Source: an uncultured Cytophaga sp. (GTDB lineage: Bacteria; Bacteroidota; Bacteroidia; Cytophagales; Cytophagaceae). From it: DNA of 48,865 bases. This document shows, in pieces, positions 17,507 to 27,544 of the stretch (position 1 is the first letter of the stretch; every line of letters begins with the position of its first letter). The DNA lies in the NCBI RefSeq assembly GCF_937863595.1, contig NZ_CALMGQ010000181.1:1-48865 (forward strand), read 5' to 3'. The notes below the pieces were generated by a model. It was not told the DNA's origin. It worked only from the letters and a program-made list of their open reading frames with translations, and made no database searches. A program made the translations under genes and the position numbers.

Positions 17507-17755
17507 CGGGTATTGATGCTATTATTGCTATTATAAGAATTGATGTATTCAATCTTGGTAAAAATAATATAAAAATTTGGGTATACCTTGAAATTTGAAC
17601 ACTATTGATATCTTTCAGTCTATTAAAACTGCTTTTATTATAAAAAACCTTATAAAACAATGCTCATAAATTGTGTGATTTTAGCGCCTAGGGAAAAGCG
17701 AAAACGTTTTTTAGGGACTATACGTGTTATCTAATAAATCATTTTAATAAACTAA

Positions 17756-17793
17756 AAGATTGTATCCTCTATTCTTAAAGAGGATACAATCTT
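17756..17793 (-). terminator. Terminator of the GH15-otsAB operon
   Basis: Perfect 15-bp stem (arms 17756-17770 and 17779-17793, 8-nt loop) just past the otsAB stop at 17799. On the minus strand it is followed by TTTAGTTTATT. The stretch 17507-17755 holds no other recognised feature. Confidence 0.75.
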
Positions 17794-17798
17794 AACTA

Positions 17799-20000
17799 TT
17801 ACAAGAACATCTGTAAAATAGTCATTACCTCCTCTTGTGTCTTAATTGAAAATTTAGCGTAACTATTTTTAACGCCTACTTTAATTGTTAGTGCATTATC
17901 AGGAAGCGCCTTAAACATATCTTCATCTGTTCGGTCATCGCCTATCGATAAAATAAAATCAGGTTGATACAAATCACAAATTTTCTTAGCGGCAATACCT
18001 TTGTCCGCATCTGAAGGTTTCATCTCTACAACTTTATCTCCATCAATGATTGTTAAGTTAGACTTAGCACCTATTTTATTTTCTAACTCTTCTATAAATT
18101 CTCTGGATCGTATGTGAGCATATTCTTTTTCGGTGTTTCTATAATGCCATGCTAAAGAAGTAGATTTGTTTTCAATGAAAGAACCTGCACAGCGATCTGT
18201 GAATTTTTGAAAAATTGGCAATACACTTTTTTTCCATTGATCATCATACTCATACTGCAATTCCCACTCTTGGCCAGGGATCCGCAAAAATGCGCCATGT
18301 TCAGCAGATAAAATTGTATTGGGGTCGAAAATATAATTCAAAAACTGTTTATCTCTTCCACTGATAATAGCAACATTTACATTAAAATCACTACTCAATT
18401 TTTTAAGTAAATCTACAATACCTACACTCGGTTTTGATTTTGATGGGTCTGCAATTATCGGCGACAAGGTCCCATCGTAATCTAGTAAGAATAACCTTCT
18501 GTTAGATTCGTTAAACAATTGTTTAAAATTATCTAACACATTTTTATTAATTATTTTTTGTTCTACTTTCAATTGTTTCGTTTTTATAATGTCTAATTGA
18601 TCCATATAATCTTCCGTCCATTTAAATATATCATACATACGAATGCGATCTTGCATCATTTGCATACGCTGTGCTTGCTCTTGTTCGTCCATTGTGAGAG
18701 CTTGAATAATAGCAGCTGAAAGAGTCCTTTGGTCTGTAGGGTTAATTAAAATTGCACCACTTAATTCAAGTGAAGCTCCAGCCATTTCACTCAATATTAA
18801 CACCCCTTTTTTATCTGTACGCGTAGCTACAAATTCTTTTGCTACCAAATTCATTCCATCTCTAATAGGTGTAATCAATGCTACATCTGCAAGTGTATAC
18901 AAAGCGCCTAATTCATCAAAACTTAAAGATCGATATAAGTATACAACAGGACGCCAGCCAAGTGTACCATACTTTCCATTTATCCTTCCAACAGCTTCTT
19001 CTAGCTCGTTCTTCATCTCTGCATACTTTAATATAGTTTCACGTGAAGGCACTACAATCATTGTAAAAACTACTCTTCCATGCCATTCTGGATGTTCATC
19101 TAAAAAATATTCAAAGCCATTCAATCGATGAATTAATCCCTTAGAATAATCTAATCGATCAACCGAAAATATATTTTTTTCTGCATGCAAATCTTTTAAG
19201 AATTCATTTCGTTTTTCAATAACATCTACATTATCGTACAAACTTCTGAATTTTTCATAATCAATACTTATAGGAAATGTATCAACACGAACCATCCTAT
19301 TCTGAACACTTATATCACGTACTGATGTATCGTATCCCAAAATCCGTTGTACACTTCTTAAAAAATATTGACTGTAATCATTTGTATGAAACCCGATCAA
19401 ATCTGCACCAACCAATCCCTTTAGCAATTCTGCTTGCCACAAGCGCGGCAATAATCTAAATATTTCGAAAGTAGGAAATGGTATATGATGAAAATATCCA
19501 ATAGATGCTTCTGGATGAGCTTCTCGTATCATTGCAGGCAACAACATAAGCTGATAATCCTGCACCCAAACAACATCCCCCGGACGAATAAATGCATTTA
19601 TTTTATCTGCGAATATTTTATTAGCAAGTACATAGGCATCGTAATCTTCTTCTTTAAACGTTGTTAGATATGGGTAATAATGAGAGATAGGCCAAATGGT
19701 ACTATTGCAAAACCCTTCATAGTACGACTCGTTCATAGCATCGTCCAAAAGAATTGGATGTACAATGAAATTATCATTCTCTACTTGCGCCTCTCCTTCT
19801 TGCAATATATCAGGGGTTGAATAACCAAACCAATGAATTTTTTTATTTGAATTTAATGCGTCCTCTTTCTCTGCCAGAGATAATATTGCAGAAACTAAAC
19901 CGCCTGAATTTTGTTGTAAAGTGCGATTCCCCTCTTCATCAAACGTAGCTTTAAAAGGTATTCTATATGCGACTATAATTAATCTCTTTTCTTCATTCAT
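17799..20000 (-). CDS. otsAB: Bifunctional trehalose-6-phosphate synthase/phosphatase (OtsA-OtsB fusion)
   Basis: The 733-residue fusion makes trehalose from UDP-glucose (or another NDP-glucose) and glucose-6-phosphate. Residues 1-480 are a GT20 synthase: VAYRIP (10-15), GGL (33-35), VWVQDYQLMLLP from residue 144, DRLDYSKGL (281-289) and the DGMNLVAKEF donor motif (381-390). Residues about 500-733 are a HAD-type OtsB phosphatase with DYDGT (507-511), SGRDKQFL, AEHGAFLR, EMKPSDADKG and SIGDDRTDEDMF; all HAD catalytic aspartates are present. The gene follows GH15 by 16 nt in one operon. Trehalose is a compatible solute, which fits the divergent MscS and ion-transport genes. Confidence 0.96.
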   Translation of the reverse strand: MNEEKRLIIVAYRIPFKATFDEEGNRTLQQNSGGLVSAILSLAEKEDALNSNKKIHWFGYSTPDILQEGEAQVENDNFIVHPILLDDAMNESYYEGFCNSTIWPISHYYPYLTTFKEEDYDAYVLANKIFADKINAFIRPGDVVWVQDYQLMLLPAMIREAHPEASIGYFHHIPFPTFEIFRLLPRLWQAELLKGLVGADLIGFHTNDYSQYFLRSVQRILGYDTSVRDISVQNRMVRVDTFPISIDYEKFRSLYDNVDVIEKRNEFLKDLHAEKNIFSVDRLDYSKGLIHRLNGFEYFLDEHPEWHGRVVFTMIVVPSRETILKYAEMKNELEEAVGRINGKYGTLGWRPVVYLYRSLSFDELGALYTLADVALITPIRDGMNLVAKEFVATRTDKKGVLILSEMAGASLELSGAILINPTDQRTLSAAIIQALTMDEQEQAQRMQMMQDRIRMYDIFKWTEDYMDQLDIIKTKQLKVEQKIINKNVLDNFKQLFNESNRRLFLLDYDGTLSPIIADPSKSKPSVGIVDLLKKLSSDFNVNVAIISGRDKQFLNYIFDPNTILSAEHGAFLRIPGQEWELQYEYDDQWKKSVLPIFQKFTDRCAGSFIENKSTSLAWHYRNTEKEYAHIRSREFIEELENKIGAKSNLTIIDGDKVVEMKPSDADKGIAAKKICDLYQPDFILSIGDDRTDEDMFKALPDNALTIKVGVKNSYAKFSIKTQEEVMTILQMFL

Positions 20001-20016
20001 CTTTCTGTTACTTAAA

Positions 20017-21798
20017 TTAAACGTAAGCTGGTTTATCTAATTTTTTTGCTATTCTGTAAGCAGAATTCATTAAACCAACATGGCTGTATGTTTGAGGAAA
20101 ATTGCCCCATTGACTACCATCCAAACCAACATCTTCACTCAATAAACCCAAATGATTTGTATACTTAATTAAAGACTCAAATGCTTTAACAGCATCTGCA
20201 ACTCTACCAACAGATGCTAGTGCATCCACATACCAAAAAGCACAAACCAGAAAGGTTACTTCTGGCTTACCAAAATCGTCTTCGTGTTTGTAACGAAAAA
20301 GTAACCCATCTTTCACCATTAAATCTTCTTCGATTGCTTTCAAGTGCAATCGAGCGCGCTCCGAAGCAGGATCTAAATAATGCATACTAATTAATTGTAT
20401 GCAACTAGCATCTAAATATTTTGAACCTACCGCCTGTGTATAAACCTTACGTTCGGGATCATAACATTTTTCAATCATTTCAGCAGCCTTAATAATTGTT
20501 GCCTTCGATTTTTCAATCAATGTTGTATCACTATATAATTCTCCGATTTTCAAAGCTGATTTTGCCCCAACCCAATGAAATAAAAACGTATAACAATGAT
20601 GCTGCTTCAAATGTCTGAACTCCCATAAGCCCGCATCCTTTTCATCCATTGTCTTATCTATAAAAGCCAATAATTTATAAACAATATCTGTTGATAATTT
20701 ATTGGCATGAATCAATCGACTATCCGTAAACAATGGTGTTATGCTTGCTAAAATCTGCCCGTACACATCGTTTTGAATATGTGTGTAGGCATCATTTCCA
20801 ACGCGTACAGGTTTGTTTCCTAGGTACCCTTCTAAATCCAATTCAATCTCTGTAACTGTCTTTGAACAATCAATACCGTAAAGAGGCTGTATTCGATCCA
20901 CCTCATTTTGAACAATATTTTCGATGTAATGAAAATACTTTTCAGATTCTTCAAAGTGACCAATGTTATTAAATGCTTGAAGTGTATAATAGGTGTCACG
21001 CATCCAACAATATCGATAATCCCAATTACGTGTAGAACCATCACTCTCAGGTAAACTCATAGTGCCTGATGCTATAATGCCCCCTGTATCTTCATATTGA
21101 TGTAATTTTAATGCTAAGGCAGAACGAATGATATGCTCTTGATAAAAACTTGCGATATAGGTTGCTTTCACCCAATTATTCCAATATTGACGCGTTTTTT
21201 GTAAAAACTCTTCCGCTGTATAATCAATGGCTGCTTCCAAGGGTGGGCCATAGGTAAAGAACATATACTTCGTTTCTGTCAAAGAAAATTCCTTTTCTTC
21301 AATTACATAGGTTATAGGAATATTGGTACTTAAACGTACATCGGCATCTAAATGCAAAAATCGAATGTGATTACTTCCGTAAGAAGTTGCAATTTCATTG
21401 TTACCTCTCATACTGCCTGGCTTACATCGAACCTTAACACGAGGCTTCCCCTCTACCACTTCAATTTTACGAACCAACATAAGTGGCATAAAATGTCGAT
21501 TGTATTGTTGAAAACGTGGGGCAAAATCAGTAACTCTATATGTACCGGTTGGTGTAATACAAGTCGTCACTAAAATATTTGTATTCTCTAAATAATTTTG
21601 TTCAAAACATGCACTATCCATATCAGCCGGCTTAATGGAAAATTCTCCACCTTTTTCTTTGTCGAGTAATGCTCCAAACATAAAATCAGAATCGAACCTA
21701 GGCAAACACATCCAATCGATATTTGTGTTTTTATTTACATATGCTATAAATGAACAGTTTCCTACGACACCCATGTCGTATTTGTGAGGGGCTTTCAT
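20017..21798 (-). CDS. Glycoside hydrolase family 15 (glucoamylase/trehalase-like)
   Basis: I start this at ATG 21798 (593 aa, MKAPHKYDMGVVGN), because the extra 19 residues from an upstream ATG are an Ile/Tyr/Lys-rich run lacking family similarity. The (alpha/alpha)6 catalytic domain shows NWDYRYCWMRD (258-268, first-position start), the hallmark of bacterial GH15, and the C-terminal GNFPQTYSHVGLMNSAYRIA motif. There is no signal peptide, so it is cytoplasmic. Bacterial GH15 proteins next to otsA often act as trehalases or on short alpha-glucans, so this enzyme may degrade what OtsA-OtsB makes, allowing turnover. The family is certain; the substrate is inferred from the operon. Confidence 0.93.
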   Translation of the reverse strand: MKAPHKYDMGVVGNCSFIAYVNKNTNIDWMCLPRFDSDFMFGALLDKEKGGEFSIKPADMDSACFEQNYLENTNILVTTCITPTGTYRVTDFAPRFQQYNRHFMPLMLVRKIEVVEGKPRVKVRCKPGSMRGNNEIATSYGSNHIRFLHLDADVRLSTNIPITYVIEEKEFSLTETKYMFFTYGPPLEAAIDYTAEEFLQKTRQYWNNWVKATYIASFYQEHIIRSALALKLHQYEDTGGIIASGTMSLPESDGSTRNWDYRYCWMRDTYYTLQAFNNIGHFEESEKYFHYIENIVQNEVDRIQPLYGIDCSKTVTEIELDLEGYLGNKPVRVGNDAYTHIQNDVYGQILASITPLFTDSRLIHANKLSTDIVYKLLAFIDKTMDEKDAGLWEFRHLKQHHCYTFLFHWVGAKSALKIGELYSDTTLIEKSKATIIKAAEMIEKCYDPERKVYTQAVGSKYLDASCIQLISMHYLDPASERARLHLKAIEEDLMVKDGLLFRYKHEDDFGKPEVTFLVCAFWYVDALASVGRVADAVKAFESLIKYTNHLGLLSEDVGLDGSQWGNFPQTYSHVGLMNSAYRIAKKLDKPAYV

Positions 21799-22218
21799 AA
21801 CGTATTTTTTAGTGATAAAATAATATTTAAAAAAATCAATAATTATAATATACAAAAAAATAATGGCTTATAAAAATTAAAAATATTTAATACGTTATTT
21901 ATAGTTGTCGAAATAAATAACGTATTAAAATATTAATACTGCATACATATCTACACATCGACTGTAAATAAAGGGCTGTATGATATTATAACAATTTAAA
22001 TAAATTATTATAATAGTGTGCTTATTTAAATACTACGCTTGCAGTAAAAAAATGGATTGATGCAACAATAAATTATTTTCTTGTAATAATCCCAACAGAT
22101 AAATCACTTACATACTTATGCTAAAAACAATATTTCTGGTAATTTATACTCGTACATTATAAAAATTATGTAGCTTTATAAATGAATTACTTAATTCTAA
22201 GCCACTTAATACCTATTA
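21799..22218. other. Divergent regulatory region between GH15-otsAB and mscS operons
   Basis: This 420-nt AT-rich region has no gene. It contains the stem-loop at 21887-21928 and a near-perfect 14-bp inverted repeat at 21984-22015 (one mismatch, 4-nt loop). The motif ATAACGTATT also appears at 21797-21806 across the GH15 start codon. Confidence 0.5.
21887..21928. promoter_or_regulatory. Inverted repeat TTAATACGTTATTTA / TAAATAACGTATTAA
   Basis: Perfect 15-bp arms (21887-21901 and 21914-21928) with a 12-nt spacer, about 90 nt upstream of the GH15 start and 290 nt upstream of mscS. The core ATAACGTATT recurs at 21797-21806. It is either an operator controlling the trehalose operon or an RNA hairpin in its leader. 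Confidence 0.45.
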
Positions 22219-24129
22219 ATGCGCTATTTAACAAATAAATCAATGTCGACAATAATTCGTTTTCTGCCCATTTTATTAATCCAATTTTTATCCCTCTTTT
22301 CATTTGCTCAAACAGATAGCATCGCATTAAAAAACGATTCGCTAAATACTTCGTTGTTGAATGCATTCAATAAAAAAATAAAACTGATTGAAATAAATAG
22401 AATTGAAGATTCCATAAAAAAAGAAAAACTTGAAAATCAATTAAACTCTTTACAAACTACCGATAATTTAAAAAAAGAAGAACTGCAAAAACAACTAGCA
22501 GAACTTAAAGAAAAAGATACGCAACGTTTAAAAGAAAAGATAAATCGAATAGATTCGTTACGAAATACAGCAAAAAAATATCCTGTTTTTGGTTTTTTCA
22601 ATGATACATTATTTAATGTGTATACAAAATCAGGAAGTTTTTCAGCCGAAATGCGCGCATCAACTATATCAGAAAGAATCAAACAGCTTGAGGCAGGATT
22701 CATACCAAATAAAGATTCTATCTTCCTTATACCTTTTGAATCTAGTATTGATATCATGCACGATGAGGTTATTATCATGAGCATAACAGATAATGATGCG
22801 ATATGGAATAATACAACACCCATTGAACTTGCAAACACATATAAAGTACTCATTACAAATACCCTTTTAGATTATAAAAAACAAACAAGCATCCTAAATC
22901 TTTTAAAAGAAGTAGGGTTAGCGCTTTTAGTAATTCTACTATTCGCTCTTTTAATTCATTATTTAAAAAGATTGTTCACTTGGTCGGCTAAGAAAATAAT
23001 AAGTTATGAAAATACACTTTTATCGGGCTTCAAAATTAAAAACTATGTATTACTTGATTCCAAAAGCCAAGTAAATGGATTGCTAACTATCAATACATTT
23101 ATTAAATGGATCTTAATATTAATAAGTATTTATATTGCCCTTCCTATATTATTTGGCATTTTCCCTTGGACAAAAGATTTCGCTGGTGAATTATTTGGAT
23201 ACATTTTAACGCCCATAAAAAAAATAGCTTTAGGTCTATGGCATTATCTTCCCAATCTTATTACTATAATCGTTATCATAACTGTTTTTAGATATGTATT
23301 AAAAGGGATAAATTATTTAAGATTAGAAATAGCTTCTGGAAAACTCAGTATACCTGGTTTCTTTCCGGACTGGGCAAACCCTACGTATCAGATCGTTCGG
23401 GTGTTGCTTGTAGCATTCTTAATCGTGGTGATATTTCCGTATTTACCTGGAAGCGATTCTCCCGTATTTAGAGGTGTTTCCGTATTTCTTGGTTTCTTAT
23501 TTACGTTTGGTTCGGCTGGTTCTTTATCAAATGTTGTCGCTGGACTAGTACTCACTTACATGCGATTATTTAAAATTGGAGATCGAGTAAAGATTGGAGA
23601 AGTTGTTGGCGATGTGATTGAAAAATCACTGTTAGTAACCCGACTACGTACAATTAAAAATGAAATCATTTCTATACCCAATTCTACAATCATGAATAAT
23701 CATACAGTAAATTATAGTAGTGATGCGCCCACCCATGGGTTAATAATTCATACGACTGTTACTATTGGTTATGATGTACCTTGGAGAGATATGCATCAAG
23801 CACTAATTGATGCAGCCTTAAAAACTAAGCTTATTTTACAGGAACCAACCCCTTTTGTATTGCAGACAGGTTTAGAGGATTTTTATGTTGCGTATCAAAT
23901 AAATGCCTACACCCATGATTCAAACGTACAACAAATAATTTATTCAGATTTACACCAAAACATACAGGATGTATGCTTTGAGCGCGGAATAGAAATACTT
24001 TCTCCCCATTACAGAGCTGCTAGAGATGGAAACAGCACAACCATACCTGCAAGTTATTTGCCAAAAGATTATAAAGCTCCAAATTTCAATATCAATATTA
24101 CCAAACCAAATCCTGAAGAAAATAACTAA
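22219..24129 (+). CDS. Mechanosensitive ion channel, MscS family (large form)
   Basis: This 636-residue channel has a signal-like hydrophobic segment (about residues 13-31, ending FAQ), a periplasmic Lys/Glu-rich coiled coil (about 45-115), several membrane spans from about residue 225, and the MscS core. The pore helix and beta domain are clear: FGSAGSLSNVVAGLVLTYMR followed by LFKIGDRVKIGEVVGDVIEK, RTIKNEIISIPNS and a C-terminal alpha/beta domain. It opens under membrane tension to release solutes during hypo-osmotic shock. An alternative start is ATG 22243 (MSTIIRF). Its stop (TAA 24127-24129) overlaps the ATG of the downstream permease (TAATG), implying coupling. It is divergent from the trehalose operon. 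Confidence 0.93.
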   Translation: MRYLTNKSMSTIIRFLPILLIQFLSLFSFAQTDSIALKNDSLNTSLLNAFNKKIKLIEINRIEDSIKKEKLENQLNSLQTTDNLKKEELQKQLAELKEKDTQRLKEKINRIDSLRNTAKKYPVFGFFNDTLFNVYTKSGSFSAEMRASTISERIKQLEAGFIPNKDSIFLIPFESSIDIMHDEVIIMSITDNDAIWNNTTPIELANTYKVLITNTLLDYKKQTSILNLLKEVGLALLVILLFALLIHYLKRLFTWSAKKIISYENTLLSGFKIKNYVLLDSKSQVNGLLTINTFIKWILILISIYIALPILFGIFPWTKDFAGELFGYILTPIKKIALGLWHYLPNLITIIVIITVFRYVLKGINYLRLEIASGKLSIPGFFPDWANPTYQIVRVLLVAFLIVVIFPYLPGSDSPVFRGVSVFLGFLFTFGSAGSLSNVVAGLVLTYMRLFKIGDRVKIGEVVGDVIEKSLLVTRLRTIKNEIISIPNSTIMNNHTVNYSSDAPTHGLIIHTTVTIGYDVPWRDMHQALIDAALKTKLILQEPTPFVLQTGLEDFYVAYQINAYTHDSNVQQIIYSDLHQNIQDVCFERGIEILSPHYRAARDGNSTTIPASYLPKDYKAPNFNINITKPNPEENN

Positions 24130-25872
24130 TGAAGAATATCGTTCACAAAAAAATTAAATGAATTACAATCAACTGCAATCTGTGGAAACGATATTAGCTC
24201 TTCTTGCTTGTACGTTTCAGCACTAACAATTATGTATGCGGGCCAATTTGCATGGATATCCTTGTTAATTGTTGGATTGGTATTGTTTCTATTTAGAAAA
24301 ATCTACGGTGAAGTTGTTGGTGCAATTCCCTTAAATGGTGGAGCATACAATGTACTATTAAATACATCTACCAAAAGATTGGCTTCTTTAGCTGCAGCTC
24401 TTACTATATTGTCTTACATGGCTACTGCAGTTATTTCTGCATCAGAAGCAATGCATTATTTAGCTAGTATTTATAAAGCGCTACCAGTAGATTATTCTAC
24501 CACTGTTGTCTTGTTATGTTTTACAGGCTTAGCAATCCTTGGCATAGGCGAATCTGCAATCGTTGCTGTGATAATCTTCATCATTCATTTATCTACATTA
24601 TCTATACTCGTGGTTACTTCAGCATGGTTTATAATGATGCATGGCTTAGAAATATTTCATTTAAATTGGAGTCTCCCTATTCAATCAGGCAATTTTACGA
24701 CAGCTTTGTTTTTAGGGTTTGCCACAGCCATGCTCGGCATATCCGGATTTGAGAGTTCCGCCAATTTTGTAGAAGAACAAGAGCATGGCGTTTTCCCTAA
24801 AACATTACGGAATATGTGGGCCGTTGTAAGTTTCTTCAATCCAGTAATTGCACTCATACTTATTTGTGTCATTCCATTAGCTCTTGTAGGTGAACATCAA
24901 GAATCATTATTGGCATTCCTAGGACACACAACAGGAGGTAAATGGCTGGCATATTTAGTTTCAATAGATGCAGTTCTTGTTTTATGTGGTGCGGTTTTGA
25001 CTTCTTTTGTTGGCGTTTCAGGCTTACTAGAACGCATCACATTGGATCGCATTCTCCCTAATTATTTTTTAAAGAAAAATAAAAGAGGTTCAAATTACAG
25101 AATTGTCATTGCCTTCTTTATTTTATGTGTCTCTGTGCTTGTTGTTACTAAAGGACACGTTGCTGCTCTAGCTGGTGTTTATACGTTTTCTTTCTTAGCA
25201 GTAATGGCTTTGTTTGGCTTTGGTAATTTATTGTTGAAATTCAAAAGAAGTAGATTGCCTCGGCCAGAAAGAGCAAATGGATTGATTGTCCTAATTGCAA
25301 TTGCACTAATTATAGTTGCATTTATTGGGAATATAATTTTACACTTGGATTATTTTTATACTTTTTTAAATTATTTAATACCAACGCTTTTATTTATTGC
25401 CATTATGCTTAACAGAGCATTTATAGTAAAAATGTGTATTGAACTTCTTGAATATATATCTAAACCCTTTCAAAAGATTGTCATCAAAAGCAATAAATAT
25501 TTGCAAAAATTGCACACTAAAATCAATGCACAAGAATTCGTTTTCTTTACAAAAGGTGACAATGTTGCTGTACTAAACTTGGTGATGCAATATGTGCAGT
25601 CAAATGAAACGACAAAAAAATTAAAGATTGTAAATATTAAATCAGAAAATCATTCGAATGAATTACTGCGCAAGGATTTGGAAGTATTAGATAGAGCATA
25701 TCCAGAAATAGATATTGACTTCATTGAAATACCTGGAGTATTTGGACCAGATATCATCGATGAATTGTCTAAGAAATGGAGTATTCCAAAAAACTTTATG
25801 TTTATCGGTGCGCCAGGAAATAAATTCCCCTATAGAGTTTCTGAATTAGGTGGTGTACGTTTGATTATGTAA
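24129..25872 (+). CDS. APC-family amino acid permease, apparent frameshift near the N-terminus
   Basis: The main frame encodes an APC transporter of about 12 spans with a cytoplasmic C-terminal domain (about the last 120 residues, ending ELGGVRLIM). It has no usable ATG: its first conventional start would be TTG 24208, which would cut off the first half of TM1. Immediately upstream in the same frame the codons read LNELQSTAICGNDISSSCLY, the conserved first helix of this permease type. A good ATG at 24129, overlapping the mscS stop, opens the preceding frame (MKNIVHKK) and would join it if one base of the A7 run at 24147-24153 were skipped. So the gene either carries a 1-nt insertion, uses slippage, or contains a sequencing error. 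Substrate unknown. Confidence 0.85.
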
Positions 25873-25912
25873 TAGGATCTCGTTTACGTATCATTCTCTT
25901 TCTATATATATA

Positions 25913-27142
25913 ATGGAACTGTTTCATCTATTTTCGATTCTAATCGTATTGTCTGCACTCTTCGCATATATTAATTTTAAATTCTTAAAATTACCAAATG
26001 CGATTGGACTCATGTTGGTATCCCTATTATTTTCGGTAGCCATTATTTTAACCAGTAATTTTGTTCCAAACTTTAAAATTGCCATCATTGGTATTTTAAA
26101 AGGTTTAGATTTTAGTGAGTTGTTATTAGAAGTAATGCTTAGCTTCATGCTCTTTGCTGGTGCAATCCATATTAAATACAAAGATTTAAAAAATGAAAAA
26201 TTAGCTATTTTATTATTCTCAACAATTAGTGTCATTATAAGTACGATTCTTATTGGATTAATAACGTACTATATATTAAATGTATTTGGAATACAAGTTG
26301 CACTCATTCATGCTTTTTTGTTTGGGGCATTAATTTCTCCGACAGATCCTATTGCAGTATTAAGCATTTTAAAAAGTGCAGGGATTCCAAAATCGTTAGA
26401 AACCAAAATTGCTGGAGAATCACTATTCAATGATGGTGTAGCCGTTGTTATTTTTATAACCATACTTCAACTTGCTAAACCATCTATAGAATTAAGTATT
26501 GGTGATATAGTATTGTTATTTGGACAAGAAGCTATTGGCGGTATTGTACTTGGTATAACCATTGGATATTTTGGATACAAACTCATCTCTAGTATTGATA
26601 ATTATAAAGTTGAAGTACTCATAACGTTAGCTATTGTAATGGGTGGGTATACCCTCGCGCATTACACCCATGTTTCTGGCCCTTTAGCAATGGTAGCCGC
26701 AGGACTTATAACAGGGAATAGAAGTAAAGAATATGGCATGTCTGATTTGACAGCTCAATACGTAGATAAATTTTGGGAATTGTTAGATGATATACTAAAT
26801 GCCGTTTTATTTGTGTTGATTGGCTTGGAATTATTGCTTGTTGAAACGAGCAACTTAGTTGTATTTATTTCTTTTATTCTCATTTTTTTCATTCTCATAA
26901 TTCGATACATTTCCGTATTCATCCCTTCAATGTTGATTCGTTTAAAGGAAGAAGTAAATCAAAAAACACTTGTTATTTTAACTTGGGGAGGACTACGTGG
27001 AGGAATATCCATTGCATTGGCACTATCTATACAACTAGAAAATCACCGGGATATTTGGGTGACGATTACCTATGTCATTGTATGCTTTTCTATTTTAATT
27101 CAAGGATTGACAATTGGAAAACTCGCAACAAAACTAAACTAA
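25913..27142 (+). CDS. Sodium:proton antiporter, CPA1 (NhaP-type) family
   Basis: This 409-residue protein has about 12 hydrophobic spans and hallmarks of CPA1 exchangers: GALISPTDPIAVLSIL and the ion-binding helix ESLFNDGVAVVIF with the ND pair, plus HVSGPLAMVAAGLITGN and the late WGGLRGGISIALALS motif. It exchanges Na+ (or K+) for H+ across the inner membrane. The cytoplasmic C-terminal extension of some NhaP proteins is missing. It lies 40 nt after the APC permease and six bases before a small membrane protein, so it belongs to the mscS-to-crp run of plus-strand genes, consistent with a salt/osmotic stress operon. Confidence 0.92.
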   Translation: MELFHLFSILIVLSALFAYINFKFLKLPNAIGLMLVSLLFSVAIILTSNFVPNFKIAIIGILKGLDFSELLLEVMLSFMLFAGAIHIKYKDLKNEKLAILLFSTISVIISTILIGLITYYILNVFGIQVALIHAFLFGALISPTDPIAVLSILKSAGIPKSLETKIAGESLFNDGVAVVIFITILQLAKPSIELSIGDIVLLFGQEAIGGIVLGITIGYFGYKLISSIDNYKVEVLITLAIVMGGYTLAHYTHVSGPLAMVAAGLITGNRSKEYGMSDLTAQYVDKFWELLDDILNAVLFVLIGLELLLVETSNLVVFISFILIFFILIIRYISVFIPSMLIRLKEEVNQKTLVILTWGGLRGGISIALALSIQLENHRDIWVTITYVIVCFSILIQGLTIGKLATKLN

Positions 27143-27148
27143 ATAACT

Positions 27149-27544
27149 ATGAATAGTATACTAATCTTCTATGGCTTATTCTTAATAAGCTGTGGTCTCG
27201 TTTCTCTCATTTTCATTGGCAAGACAGCTAAGACAGCTTTGCTATCCGGAGGATCAACAGGAGTAATAAGTTTAATTGTTGGCTATAATTATTCACTAAA
27301 CAATATCCCCCTTGTTATCATTGCGATTGTTATTCCTCTTTTTTTATTTTTCATTTTTGCTTGGAGAACGTCAAAAACACTATTCAAACTTATTGAACTC
27401 ATCACTATTAATAGCGCAGAAACAAAACCCAAAGCGATTGCATTCTTAATTATTAGTTTAATGGCTATTGTTTCTATTTTCACCTTTGCAATTCAGATAA
27501 TAGCTTATATTAAAATAGTTTATAGCAATGAAGATTTTTTTTAA
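27149..27544 (+). CDS. Small membrane protein, 131 aa
   Basis: The protein has about four hydrophobic helices with short polar loops. The stretch GKTAKTALLSGGSTGVISLIVGY has a faint resemblance to the TMEM14/UPF0136 pattern (KxGSxxSLxxG...GY), but I cannot assign a family with confidence. Its stop overlaps the start of the Crp/Fnr gene by 17 nt and it begins six bases after the antiporter stop, so it is translationally linked to both. It may be an accessory of the antiporter, which is an inference from position. Confidence 0.65.
   Translation: MNSILIFYGLFLISCGLVSLIFIGKTAKTALLSGGSTGVISLIVGYNYSLNNIPLVIIAIVIPLFLFFIFAWRTSKTLFKLIELITINSAETKPKAIAFLIISLMAIVSIFTFAIQIIAYIKIVYSNEDFF

Noticed and set aside
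17469..17660. 63-residue minus-strand frame upstream of the Wzm-like gene
   Set aside because: It overlaps the permease start in another frame, lacks family features and looks like translated leader sequence.
24208..24210. TTG as the natural start of the APC permease
   Set aside because: It would remove the first half of conserved TM1, whose sequence is plainly present upstream in the same frame.
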